From Tritrichomonas musculus (lineage: Eukaryota > Parabasalia > Tritrichomonadida > Tritrichomonadidae), in assembly GCA_039105265.1 (NCBI GenBank), contig JAPFFF010000002.1, positions 6,200,001 to 6,264,000 of the forward strand: 64,000 bases of DNA, in the 5' to 3' direction. How positions within the stretch are numbered: position 1 is the stretch's first letter; each line of letters opens with the position of its first letter. A model generated the notes under the pieces. The model worked only from the letters and a program-made list of their open reading frames with translations. It did no database searches and had not been told where the DNA came from. A program made the translations under genes and the position numbers. Of this stretch, positions 36,099 to 46,315 are shown one piece after another.

Positions 36099-38309
36099 AT
36101 GTCCAGAAAATCAACTCTTCGAGTTTTTCCTTATTTAATATCTCAATATCTATTCTTTCTAGTAATCGTATTAGGTTTTGGTATTTCAAGTCAATCTACA
36201 TCAAAACATGTTACAGATGAGAGATATTGTTCTGCATCAAATGGAAGCAATTTTGATGAACAGTATGATCCAGATTATTTTTATCACCTGACTGATGTAC
36301 ATGTAACTCATTACAATAAAGACACACAAGACATTTTCGAACAATCATTAAATATTGGTTCTTCATATAAACCAAAATCAGTTTTAATTACAGGAGATCT
36401 TGTTGATAATTATTTCTTACCATATGATTATAATGATGCCCAAGAAACCAAACAGATGGAAGAAGATTGGGAAGAATATCATAAAGTAGCAAGTAAATTT
36501 ACCAATAAATTTGAAAAAATCATTGAATCATTTGGAAATCATGATATTCCACGTATTTTATCACACGATTCTCATAACTTTTTCTACAATAAATATTCAA
36601 TGATTTCTCAATCTCATCACAATTTCAGTTTACCGAATGATACATACGATGTATTTACAGAAAAAGTTGGAAATTTCACTTTTCTTGTTCTCAATCCAAT
36701 CTTTTTCCCAATCCCTCCATTACCATTTACATATTATGTACACGCACCCACCGAATACATTGAAAAAGTTGAAAGAATAATTGATTCAATTCCATCAGAT
36801 GAGAATGTCATCCTCGCAACACACTTCCAAGGACCCGTTTGGAGTGAGTCATACTGTCCATTTGTCAAGTCGCTTTCAACTGAGCGGTTTTTCAAGTCGA
36901 TTCTCCAAAACAAGAAGGTGAAGATGCTTTTGACAGGCCACAACCATGGGGCAGGCCGAATGGTCATGCACTACGGAGACTCGTTTGAGGTCTGCGCGTC
37001 AGATCTTCGCGAGAACAAGAGAAGCGGCTTGGTGACGAACGATAACGGCAACGTTGTCTATCACTGGCTCACGATTCATAATGCCACGAAGACATTTGTC
37101 ACTTTTCCATCTCCAGTTGAGCAGACGACAAGTCGGACGGACTGCGGCGTGCCAAAAGTTCGAGCGATAACTTTTGACAAGAATGACAAATTTGTCGAAA
37201 TTGACGGTAAACGGTTAAAATTGAATAGAATGCGTAAATTGAGTAAAGACGGTGATGCCTGGCTGCTTGAGGCAAACGTCAGCTTCCTCGCGAAAGGAAG
37301 ACACCATTTGAAACTGTCAGGAGAAGAAGAAGAAGAATTTGAATTCATATTTGGCCGATCATCGAAAATTGAATCAGTGACAGAACTGCTCTATGACGAC
37401 ATGCTCTGGGCCCACGGACAGTGGATTGGGCTCATCATTCTCATCGTTGTTTTTATGTTTGTCACTTTTCCGATTTCACTTTTTGAAAGGTGCGCATTTG
37501 ACGGTTATTGGAGGTGGATAAACGGAATGGACGATGAAAGGAAGGAAGGAGGGAAGCTGCTTATAAAGCAGGCCGGCAGCGAATCAAAATCAGAAGAAAA
37601 ACAGAAAATGAATTCAAATAACTCAAAAAGTTTCCACTTTTTGAGTACAGACATAGAGTACTATTTTTTCACCGTTTTCTTCGGCTTTTTTGGGATCAGG
37701 TCGCGTCTTTTGAAGCTTCCTTTCATGATGCGCCTTCTCCTTTTCGTCTCGGTCGTTGCTTCGCTGTTCTTGCCGATATTCACGTTTGATGTTGATGGGA
37801 CGTACGGCTTCATGTTTATGTTCGGCTACTACCTCAGCCACGGCAGCGGGATGCCCGCCAAATACGCGGACAGCAGCAGCGGCGACCACTACATCAGCCG
37901 CTTGTACCAGGCACTGGACTTGCGCTACGAGGTTTGGTGCCCCTTCCTCGGCTTCTACTACTTTGCGGTCGCCGTTGTTCCTGTCATTCTGTCTGCGAGC
38001 GCTCTCGGCTTGAAGCCGGCCGCGGAAGGCGAAAGCAGGATCCAGCTGATCGACTTGGCGGTTCAATTGGGTGCCATCGTTGGCGGTTTTATTATTTCAT
38101 TTGACTCATTTTTGCTCCTCTGTGAGAGGAAGTGCGCGTGGCTGTCTCCATTCATTCAATTTCCAATCGTTTTTCTCTCAATTTTTTCATTATTTTTTAT
38201 TCAAAGAAAAATGAAAAGAAACCGAAATTTAAGATGGAATGTAAAAATTGCAAGTCAGAAGATAGACAATGCCAATACCGCTGAAGCTCATACAATCTGC
38301 AGCTGTTAA
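36099..38309 (+). CDS. TMEM62-like transmembrane metallophosphoesterase
   Basis: 736 aa. After an N-terminal hydrophobic segment (residues about 11-30, signal or anchor) comes a calcineurin-like phosphoesterase domain with the full metal-ligand set: D66-V-H68, GD100, GNHD (146-149), H242 in ILATHFQGP, and GHNH (280-283). The family uses two metals to hydrolyse phosphoester bonds; the substrate is unknown. The C-terminal half has about six hydrophobic segments (for example WIGLIILIVVFMFVTFPI), giving the soluble-then-membrane layout of TMEM62 proteins. From about 36830 to 38150 the codons are clearly richer in G and C than in the first 700 bases. The 147-aa ORF on the opposite strand here is a shadow of this. 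Confidence 0.78.
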   Translation: MSRKSTLRVFPYLISQYLFFLVIVLGFGISSQSTSKHVTDERYCSASNGSNFDEQYDPDYFYHLTDVHVTHYNKDTQDIFEQSLNIGSSYKPKSVLITGDLVDNYFLPYDYNDAQETKQMEEDWEEYHKVASKFTNKFEKIIESFGNHDIPRILSHDSHNFFYNKYSMISQSHHNFSLPNDTYDVFTEKVGNFTFLVLNPIFFPIPPLPFTYYVHAPTEYIEKVERIIDSIPSDENVILATHFQGPVWSESYCPFVKSLSTERFFKSILQNKKVKMLLTGHNHGAGRMVMHYGDSFEVCASDLRENKRSGLVTNDNGNVVYHWLTIHNATKTFVTFPSPVEQTTSRTDCGVPKVRAITFDKNDKFVEIDGKRLKLNRMRKLSKDGDAWLLEANVSFLAKGRHHLKLSGEEEEEFEFIFGRSSKIESVTELLYDDMLWAHGQWIGLIILIVVFMFVTFPISLFERCAFDGYWRWINGMDDERKEGGKLLIKQAGSESKSEEKQKMNSNNSKSFHFLSTDIEYYFFTVFFGFFGIRSRLLKLPFMMRLLLFVSVVASLFLPIFTFDVDGTYGFMFMFGYYLSHGSGMPAKYADSSSGDHYISRLYQALDLRYEVWCPFLGFYYFAVAVVPVILSASALGLKPAAEGESRIQLIDLAVQLGAIVGGFIISFDSFLLLCERKCAWLSPFIQFPIVFLSIFSLFFIQRKMKRNRNLRWNVKIASQKIDNANTAEAHTICSC

Positions 38310-38756
38310 AGAGTTATTTGAAATTTTTAGATATTATTTTGTTTGATAAATAATAAATGCTTTTTTTTCTAACTTCATAAATAGATATTGTTAACATTTT
38401 ATAAATTAATACCATTTTTTATAAAAAATAATGATTATTAATATTTTTTTTTTTAGGTAAGATTTCTGCATTATAGAATATTCAAACGTGTATCATGAAT
38501 CATGATTCTTGATGCTAAATCAAGCTATACTTTATTTATAATCAAAATAATAAAAGAATAAAAAACGTAAAAAAACCCAACTCTTTCAAAAAGTTAAAAT
38601 ATAATTCAAAATTTTGAAGGAAAGATGCCAATTATTAAAATTTTTAAAAATGAAATGATCCTTAAGAAAGTTATATCTCGTTTTTTTTTTTTAAATATAT
38701 GAACATATTGGCATAATGCTGTTTATTTAAAATCTTTTTTTTAATTTTTGAAAAAG
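38310..38756. other. Convergent AT-rich spacer
   Basis: No ORF, RNA gene or repeat recognised. Confidence 0.5.
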
Positions 38757-39110
38757 TTAATAATCAGATGGATATTTATCATACACGAATATATCCATAG
38801 CATGATATCCGCATAATTCTTTTAATGGAACCAAATTATATTCTTTTATTTCAACTTGAGTTTCATTTTCGGTATTATTAAAGATTAATTTTATTGGTGA
38901 ATCAAATTTATTTTGTTTCATGAGAAAATCTTTAACCCAATGATAAAGATAACAACAAGGCATTTCAAAGTGAAAATATCCACTTATTATTTCCGACATT
39001 TTATCATTTCCTTTTCCAACTTCAATTGTAAACACAATATAGCGGGAAAAATAACTATCTATTGGAAAATTCAAATACTGATGATACTCCTTTTCTTGGT
39101 TCATAAACAT
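38757..39110 (-). CDS. Small hypothetical protein (117 aa)
   Basis: Starts MFMNQEKEYHQYLNFPIDSY; an in-frame TGA lies upstream with no earlier ATG. The composition looks like a real folded protein (YIVFTIEVGKGNDKM, CCYLYHWVKDFLMKQNKF) but no family is recognised. No promoter motif is visible. It lies just outside the transposon complex that starts near 39300, so it may be a host gene or a captured fragment. Confidence 0.4.
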   Translation of the reverse strand: MFMNQEKEYHQYLNFPIDSYFSRYIVFTIEVGKGNDKMSEIISGYFHFEMPCCYLYHWVKDFLMKQNKFDSPIKLIFNNTENETQVEIKEYNLVPLKELCGYHAMDIFVYDKYPSDY

Positions 39111-39300
39111 GCGAAGGTGTTTCTTATGAAAATTTTTGTGAAGTGTTTTTGTGAATTGATAGTATTTTCATAAGATTGATACAAGTCAATACTCTCAATT
39201 TTCCTAAAAAGGAATTTTGTTAGGTTTTAAGAAAAAATTTTTTTATTCAATATTATGAAAAATTGCTATTGGCACGTGCCATTATATTCCACTTTTTCTA

Positions 39301-40508
39301 TTAAGGGGTGAGGTCAAACTAGAAAAAAATAATTTTTTATTACAGCTGTTTCGGAAATAGATTAGAATTTTTTGGAAATAAAATAGTAACCGTTTTATCT
39401 TTTTGGAAATTAAGGTACAAATGTAGTACGTTATGTAACCGCAATTTTTTTTGACACTAATTTTGAATAAAAACAGTCGTCAACCAATTTATCGCTGATC
39501 TTCTGCTATTTTTATATATAGCTATTCAACTAATTAATTATAGGTTATATCCAAAAATATTATTGATTATCTAGTAATAAATTTTCGGTCTTCTACTATT
39601 TAATTACGGATTCTTTTCGTTTTAATTGTAAATATTATATTTAACGACCCTCAATGCCTTACAGTCTGATTTTTGATGTTTTAGCAATTAATTTCAGATA
39701 TTTACTGATTATTTGACGATCTTCCTATAATAAATTACTAATCTTTCAATAATTATTTACCAACCACTTCTTAATTAATAATAAAATTTACTACTAAATA
39801 TTTATCTGCCTTTTTCTTACTTCTTTGTGCTATATTTTATGATAATAGATAAAATAATCTTCAACAAATAATAATTTATTAATTATTTTTTCTGTTAAAT
39901 GCTCTTAAAAGTAAATTTTCTTTTAAGGATGGCCATAATATTTTTTTCTCCAGGATATTTATTTTTTTTTAAAGAATTTTATTTTTTAATATTTCTCAAT
40001 TTATTTGAATTTAATTCTATTTAATTCAATAGAGCATTCAATAATTGCATTTTCTTTTTTCATGGATTTTATGATTATTTTCTTCTTTACTTATAATTAA
40101 AAAAATCAAAATTTATAAAATAAGTTTTTTTTATCAAAAGTAAAAATTTTATTTTCAAAAAGCAAATAAGAATATTTAAAAATATTTCATAGTTTAAATA
40201 TTTAATAACTATATAAATATTTATATTATATAATTGATACTTGTATTTATTCAATATTTATGATACTTATTGTTTAAATGAATTTTAAACGAGATATAAA
40301 TTTTCATGTTTTTGATAAATCAAAAATTGAGAAGATATATCTATTCCTGTAAATATATGAATATATTGATAAAAAGGATATATATGTCTATAATATTTAT
40401 GAATATATATAATAATTATATCATATAATTATTAAAGAATTTAATTAGCATAAATAGTCAGTTTTTAAAATAAGAAAGTTTCTTTGATCGAAAATAAATA
40501 CCATTTTC
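39301..40508. other. Left flank of the transposon complex
   Basis: TTAAGGGGTGAGGTC at 39301 resembles a Kolobok-type end. From 39342 a 50-bp segment (ACAGCTGT, then GGAAATAGATTAGAA and GGAAATAAAATAG) is the inverse of 47975-48026. The rest is AT-rich without genes. The last bases, CCATTTTC (40501-40508), are the target site of the first 1377-bp element. Confidence 0.5.
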
Positions 40509-40740
40509 AGAAGGGTAGACAGTCTTTTCCTATCAAAGGTATTTTCTATAACTTTGTTATAATAAAATATATTTCATAATAATTATAAATATATTCTTTT
40601 ATATGAATTTTAACGGTAAAAATTAAGATATATATATTTTAATAATAATAATTAATTCTATTATTTATTGATCGTCGTCATAAAAATATTGACCTTTCTA
40701 TAAAATTGTGAATATTTTTTTTAATGTTCAATTCAGTAAG

Positions 40741-40899
40741 ATGATTAGGCGTTCTCAAACTCCATCAACTTTAATAATTGAAGTTGAAGAAAGTAAAGTA
40801 AAAGCTAGTACAAATATACAACCCGAAGATTCTGATGATGAACAAGACAATGAAGATAGAGTTCGAAGCATCATCAAAGACATTGAAGAAAAAGAGTAA
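40741..40899 (+). CDS. Small acidic ORF in element E, copy 1
   Basis: 53 aa starting MIRRSQTPSTLIIEVEE and ending in an Asp/Glu-rich helix-like tail. The frame extends upstream to a GTG at 40708, but the ATG is preferred. The same protein is encoded by copy 2 (43759-43917, minus). No family recognised; whether it is translated is unknown. Confidence 0.35.
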   Translation: MIRRSQTPSTLIIEVEESKVKASTNIQPEDSDDEQDNEDRVRSIIKDIEEKE

Positions 40900-41404
40900 T
40901 GTGATGGAAGTCACCATTTTTCTTTTAATTTCTTTCATTCAATAATTTAAAATAAAAAATAATTTTGATAACTAACACATTTGATATAGAAAATCATTTT
41001 TAATCATGAAGATTTACCAAAAAAGTGACTCTGAATGATTTATTTTAGCAAATTGCATAATTTATCATAATACAATATATGAAAATTATAAATAAGAATT
41101 GAAAAATTAGAAATATTTAAAGCTAATTATTTATTAAAACACTAAATTGTTATTTTTTTTTTTTTTCAGATTAAATTCTGATATGAAATACATTAAGCTT
41201 AATGCCAACAGAAAATAAACTAATAATAATTAGAAATAGAGTAATTCGACATGACATAAAAAATAATATAAATTAACCCTCATTAATTTAGATACAAGAC
41301 CAATCAGTTAAAAAAAAAGAATTGTGTTTTCTATTAAGTTATATGTTTTATAAAAAAAGAAAATCATATTAAAATGAGTAAATAATTTCTTACATTTGCT
41401 AGAG

Positions 41405-41608
41405 ATGACTCAATTTGAAGATAATTATAAATTTGAATGCAATTATTATGAAATAATGAATAAATTATCGTACAATTCTGTAGATAAATCTATTAATTTG
41501 TATGATTTTTCGTATATTTGGTTGTTAATTGTGAAAAAAATAATCAATCTTCATTGCGAAAAACCCACCGTTAAAAACTTCGCGAAAATTTTACACCACC
41601 TTCTATAG
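41405..41608 (+). CDS. Second small ORF in element E, copy 1
   Basis: 67 aa from MTQFEDNYKFECNYY. The middle contains a hydrophobic stretch, FSYIWLLIVKKIINL. An identical product is encoded in copy 2. No family recognised. Confidence 0.3.
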   Translation: MTQFEDNYKFECNYYEIMNKLSYNSVDKSINLYDFSYIWLLIVKKIINLHCEKPTVKNFAKILHHLL

Positions 41609-41885
41609 AAAAAACACTTTGGTATTAACTCTGCAAAACTGCATTCCTATGATACATTTTGGAAGAATAAGCATTTCAAATTTGAAGGAAAATGATGTAA
41701 AGCTTTCAATTATGAAAAATAAGAATTAAAATATCTCATTATTTTATAAAATATTTCTGCATATAATCGAATTTATATCTTAAAAAATAGTTTATATTTT
41801 TTTCGTCAAAATAAATAGATGAATAAATTAATATTGACGATTTTTTTGTTTTTAAAATTGTTAACGGAATACTGTCTACCCTTCT

Positions 41886-42772
41886 ATTGGAGCCTTTAAT
41901 TTTTATTTTTTGTTTTTAAAAGATATTTTTTAAAACAGTATTCATGAAACTCCAAAAAGTAATGTTGCAATATTTGTTAATAAATAAATATAACTTTCTC
42001 AAAGTGAATTTTTTTGTTAATCAACTTTAAAATAATAAACTTCATTAAATAAATAAATAAAAAATGAATAAAACGAAAAGAATTTGTTTAATAATGAAAG
42101 AAAAATAATTTAATCAGTTAATACAACAAATTCATGGAATGTAGAAGATATATATCATGAATAAAAAAATAATTGCAAATGCCATTTAATCATTAATTTA
42201 AAAAGCATATATACATATGATATTAATTTTATATAATGATTGATATAAAAATGTTTTTCTAGTAAAAAAAATTTAAAATTAATAATTGAAAGCTGGATAT
42301 AAAAATAAAACTATGAATAATTTCAGAAAAAATATAGAATTTTTTTCAGAGAGTCTTTGAAAATAATTAAAATACAAATATCTTCTAATTATTTAAAATT
42401 ATTTAAAAATGCATATTCCAAGTAAATAGTCAAAAATTATTTTTATATATTTAATTTATAAATGTTGGTTGTAATTAATTAGATATTTAAAAAACTTCAA
42501 ATATCCCGCACCCTTAAGGTACAAATGTAATACGTTATTAATTTGGCCTGTGAACGTTTATTATTTGAGAAGATCGCCCTCACAGAAAAAGTTATTATTT
42601 GAGGGGTCTGTTTCTGACAATATTATTCAATTTATATGATATGTAAAATGAATAGGATATTTAAAATAAACAATTTTTTTGTAATTCAACGAATAATGAT
42701 TTGATAATTTTCAATTTCAAAATATCATAAACTCTCTTTTTATTAATTTCAACTTTTTTTAGATGAAAATGG
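41886..42772. other. 887-bp segment between the two E copies, inferred to be inverted
   Basis: Its outer edges are ATTGGAGC (41886-41893) and GAAAATGG (42765-42772). Each is the reverse complement of the flank beyond the far end of the opposite E copy, as expected if this segment was flipped by recombination between the two copies. It contains one end of the Kolobok-like element (42317-42517). Confidence 0.7.
42317..42517. repeat. Kolobok-like element, first end (about 200 bp)
   Basis: Ends CCCGCACCCTTAA. Similar over about 193 bp to 47117-47316 in the same orientation, for example TTTCAGAAAAAATATAGAA against TTTCAGAAAAAGTATAGAA. After undoing the inversion the two would be inverted ends of one element, both finishing at TTAA. 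Confidence 0.6.
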
Positions 42773-43049
42773 AGAAGGGTAGACAGTATTCCGTTAACAA
42801 TTTTAAAAACAAAAAAATCGTCAATATTAATTTATTCATCTATTTATTTTGACGAAAAAAATATAAACTATTTTTTAAGATATAAATTCGATTATATGCA
42901 GAAATATTTTATAAAATAATGAGATATTTTAATTCTTATTTTTCATAATTGAAAGCTTTACATCATTTTCCTTCAAATTTGAAATGCTTATTCTTCCAAA
43001 ATGTATCATAGGAATGCAGTTTTGCAGAGTTAATACCAAAGTGTTTTTT

Positions 43050-43253
43050 CTATAGAAGGTGGTGTAAAATTTTCGCGAAGTTTTTAACGGTGGGTTTTTC
43101 GCAATGAAGATTGATTATTTTTTTCACAATTAACAACCAAATATACGAAAAATCATACAAATTAATAGATTTATCTACAGAATTGTACGATAATTTATTC
43201 ATTATTTCATAATAATTGCATTCAAATTTATAATTATCTTCAAATTGAGTCAT
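43050..43253 (-). CDS. Second small ORF in element E, copy 2
   Basis: Encodes the same 67-aa product as 41405-41608 in copy 1. No family recognised. Confidence 0.3.
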   Translation of the reverse strand: MTQFEDNYKFECNYYEIMNKLSYNSVDKSINLYDFSYIWLLIVKKIINLHCEKPTVKNFAKILHHLL

Positions 43254-43758
43254 CTCTAGCAAATGTAAGAAATTATTTACTCATTTTAATATGATTTTCT
43301 TTTTTTATAAAACATATAACTTAATAGAAAACACAATTCTTTTTTTTTAACTGATTGGTCTTGTATCTAAATTAATGAGGGTTAATTTATATTATTTTTT
43401 ATGTCATGTCGAATTACTCTATTTCTAATTATTATTAGTTTATTTTCTGTTGGCATTAAGCTTAATGTATTTCATATCAGAATTTAATCTGAAAAAAAAA
43501 AAAAATAACAATTTAGTGTTTTAATAAATAATTAGCTTTAAATATTTCTAATTTTTCAATTCTTATTTATAATTTTCATATATTGTATTATGATAAATTA
43601 TGCAATTTGCTAAAATAAATCATTCAGAGTCACTTTTTTGGTAAATCTTCATGATTAAAAATGATTTTCTATATCAAATGTGTTAGTTATCAAAATTATT
43701 TTTTATTTTAAATTATTGAATGAAAGAAATTAAAAGAAAAATGGTGACTTCCATCACA

Positions 43759-43917
43759 TTACTCTTTTTCTTCAATGTCTTTGATGATGCTTCGAACTCT
43801 ATCTTCATTGTCTTGTTCATCATCAGAATCTTCGGGTTGTATATTTGTACTAGCTTTTACTTTACTTTCTTCAACTTCAATTATTAAAGTTGATGGAGTT
43901 TGAGAACGCCTAATCAT
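43759..43917 (-). CDS. Small acidic ORF in element E, copy 2
   Basis: Encodes the same 53-aa acidic product as 40741-40899 in copy 1. No family recognised. Confidence 0.35.
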   Translation of the reverse strand: MIRRSQTPSTLIIEVEESKVKASTNIQPEDSDDEQDNEDRVRSIIKDIEEKE

Positions 43918-44580
43918 CTTACTGAATTGAACATTAAAAAAAATATTCACAATTTTATAGAAAGGTCAATATTTTTATGACGACGATCAATAAATAATAG
44001 AATTAATTATTATTATTAAAATATATATATCTTAATTTTTACCGTTAAAATTCATATAAAAGAATATATTTATAATTATTATGAAATATATTTTATTATA
44101 ACAAAGTTATAGAAAATACCTTTGATAGGAAAAGACTGTCTACCCTTCTGCTCCAATAGTTTTTTTTGCATATCGAATTTATATAGAAAAAGTGGTTATT
44201 GAAAAAAAGCTATGTGATCATTGATTTCTATATCTAATGTTCCAATATTTTATAAGAATGATGAATAATGAATAAGCAATATTACAATGTTGAGAGTTTT
44301 TGAAAATGTTGGTTGCATTCGAAATTGAAAACACAAAACATCATTTAATTCAAAACCATAATAATCTATACAAAATATAAAATTATTTTGAAATGTTTGA
44401 GTATTTTTAAAGTCCATTTGCATTATTAAATAATTAAAAAATATCATAGATAAAGCTAGAAAAAAAAGCAAATTTTGAGAAGATGAGTATACTTTATTTT
44501 GAATATATGTTAACTTTTTAAATGTATTTAACGTATAAATTTAACTTTTTGTATGTCAATCATCAAATTTTTGATAACAA

Positions 44581-44710
44581 TAAACGTAGTTATCATAATT
44601 TTCTATAGAATAAACGTATTTATCAGAATTTTGAATACTTTTAACGTCTTCATTAGGTTTTTGAATGCATTAAACGTCTTCATTAGGTTTTTGAATGCAT
44701 TAAACGTATA
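44581..44710 (+). promoter_or_regulatory. Five 30-bp tandem promoter repeats upstream of the transposase
   Basis: Units start at 44581, 44611, 44641, 44671 and 44701, each opening with T(A/T)AACGT. Units 3 and 4 are almost identical (TTAACGTCTTCATTAGG). The array ends about 50 nt before the Inr-like TCATTATTATACATG at 44755. The same AACGT core stands upstream of several host genes in this window. Confidence 0.6.
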
Positions 44711-44766
44711 TTTTTATGTTTCGTGATTTCATTGCAAGCTTTTCTTCTCTGACTTCATTATTATAC

Positions 44767-46110
44767 ATGGCACCTAAATCAAAGCAAGCCAAGCATTGCA
44801 GGAAAATTGCAATTGATCGACTGGCTAAAAAAACACCTGAAGCACCTCAGCCAAATCCTAAATTAAGTCCAAGGCTCATGGTAATGAATGGTCTTCTCAC
44901 AGGAAATAGCTATGAAGGAGTTAAAAAGCAAGCTACAATGATGAATACTCCAACTCCGTCGAAACGTACATTTTTTAATTGCCAAAAGCAAGTGTTAACT
45001 GATGTAATAAATACAGTAAAAGAAAGTTGCAAGCAGAATGCAGATAACATAAAAGAAAATTCATCTATATCGATTGATGGTCAATGGAATCATAAAAGGC
45101 ATGGTTCTTACTCCACTGTTTCTTTTTTCGATCAAAAGCAAAAGAAAATAGTAGATTTTGAAAGTGTTTCTAATGGAAATTATGGTGCAAACAAAGATGT
45201 AAAATCATCCAATATGGAAACAGTCGGCATTGAAAAAGGATTGAATGAACTTGATTCAAAAATTGCCAACAAAAATATCAGAATATGTCATGATCATGAC
45301 AATAAAACATCAAACCTTTTAAAGAAACACAAAGAACTTGGTTTAACTGAGAGTTTAGATCCAGGACATGCATGCCAAGAAATAAAGAGAAATGCAAATA
45401 ATTACTTTGAAAAGTATTCACGCACGTTAAAAAATAAAAATGATCCATCCAAAAACACTTACAAAAAGTGTTTTGAAATTTTCTCAACACTAATTGTCAA
45501 GATCATTTCTTGGTTTAAATTTGTAATATTTAATGTTAAAGAGACAAAAATGAGAGAACAGATGTGGTTAAATATGACTAATCATGTGATTGGAAATCAC
45601 AAAAACTGCATTCATCCTAACGAAATGTATGGCCTTAGAAAAGTGGGGCGCCCCAAAAAGTTTACTGATCACAATAACTCATTCTGGGAATGGGAGCAAG
45701 GGAAAACTAATGACCAATTTCAAAAAGAACTTGATAAGTTTCTTGCAAAAAATACACCTCTCATTAGAGAAACCGGTACAGTGAGGACTCAAGACAATGA
45801 ATCGTTAAATTCGATGATTAGTAAAACAATTCCCAAAAATAAAGTTTTTCACACGAGCAACGAAGCTCGTGCAGCAATAGCTGTGGGGAGGAAAAATGAT
45901 CCATATTTTGATTCAAAAATTTTGAATAAAATTTGTCCTGGATCAATTTCAACTCCATTAATGCAGGAGATGAAACACGATGAGGAAATAAAATTCAATG
46001 AAAAAGAAAAGCGCAAAAGACCATATGATAAAAAAGTAAAAAATGAAATACGAGCACAAAGTAGACTCTTGAACCAAAATGACCAAGGTGATTATAAAGA
46101 AAAGAAATGA
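44767..46110 (+). CDS. Kolobok-like DDE transposase
   Basis: 447 aa from the ATG at 44767 (MAPKSKQAKHCRK). An upstream in-frame ATG at 44716 exists, but TCATTATTATACATG fits an Inr directly before the second Met. The catalytic core follows the Kolobok layout: ISIDGQWNHKRHGSYST (101-117, first Asp104), KIVDFESV, SSNMETVGIEKGLNEL, IRICHDHDNKTSNLL (171-185, second Asp176 or Asp178), a block DPGHACQEIKRN (198-209) replacing the family's D-W-H-x-x-K, and TQDNESLNSM (341-350, Glu345). The C-terminus is basic and probably binds DNA. The ORF has no visible break, so the enzyme could be active. The superfamily call rests on motif recall, not on an alignment. Confidence 0.6.
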   Translation: MAPKSKQAKHCRKIAIDRLAKKTPEAPQPNPKLSPRLMVMNGLLTGNSYEGVKKQATMMNTPTPSKRTFFNCQKQVLTDVINTVKESCKQNADNIKENSSISIDGQWNHKRHGSYSTVSFFDQKQKKIVDFESVSNGNYGANKDVKSSNMETVGIEKGLNELDSKIANKNIRICHDHDNKTSNLLKKHKELGLTESLDPGHACQEIKRNANNYFEKYSRTLKNKNDPSKNTYKKCFEIFSTLIVKIISWFKFVIFNVKETKMREQMWLNMTNHVIGNHKNCIHPNEMYGLRKVGRPKKFTDHNNSFWEWEQGKTNDQFQKELDKFLAKNTPLIRETGTVRTQDNESLNSMISKTIPKNKVFHTSNEARAAIAVGRKNDPYFDSKILNKICPGSISTPLMQEMKHDEEIKFNEKEKRKRPYDKKVKNEIRAQSRLLNQNDQGDYKEKK

Positions 46111-46315
46111 ATAAACATTTGATTAACTTATTTGGTTTTATTTTATGATTTTAAATAAATTATTAAAAAAATTAAATTAATCTGAAAATCATATAATATA
46201 TCAAATTTTGCCAATTTCGAAAAAACTAATAAATGAATAAATACAAGTAAAGTATCGATATTTATGTAAAAAAAAATAAAGAAAAAATATGTCTACTAAA
46301 TTATTTTGGCAAAAA

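Larger units (their letters stand above)
40509..41885 (+). mobile_element. 1377-bp inverted-repeat transposon E, copy 1
   Basis: Bounded by perfect 15-bp inverted ends AGAAGGGTAGACAGT and ACTGTCTACCCTTCT. All compared stretches, including homopolymer lengths (14 T and 9 A), match copy 2 at 42773-44149, which lies in the opposite orientation. It carries two small ORFs: an acidic 53-aa peptide from 40741 and a 67-aa peptide from 41405. Neither resembles a transposase, so the element is non-autonomous. An 8-bp target duplication fits, but its partner copy lies beside copy 2 (see findings). 8-bp duplications are usual for hAT elements, though the end sequence is not typical of hAT. Confidence 0.85.
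42773..44149 (-). mobile_element. 1377-bp inverted-repeat transposon E, copy 2
   Basis: Same length and ends as copy 1, opposite orientation, no difference found in the stretches compared. Its small ORFs are at 43759-43917 and 43050-43253 on the minus strand. It sits inside the Kolobok-like element: GCTCCAAT follows it at 44150-44157, and the matching duplicate now lies at 41886-41893 in reverse complement. The near-perfect identity means recent transposition or gene conversion. Confidence 0.85.

Noticed and set aside
37623-38066. 147-aa minus-strand ORF opposite the metallophosphoesterase gene
   Set aside because: Shadow of the GC-rich codons on the coding strand, where the phosphoesterase and membrane segments are clear.
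40509-44149. Hairpin or replication-origin palindrome
   Set aside because: The two arms are complete transposon copies with their own terminal inverted repeats, and an 887-bp non-palindromic segment separates them.
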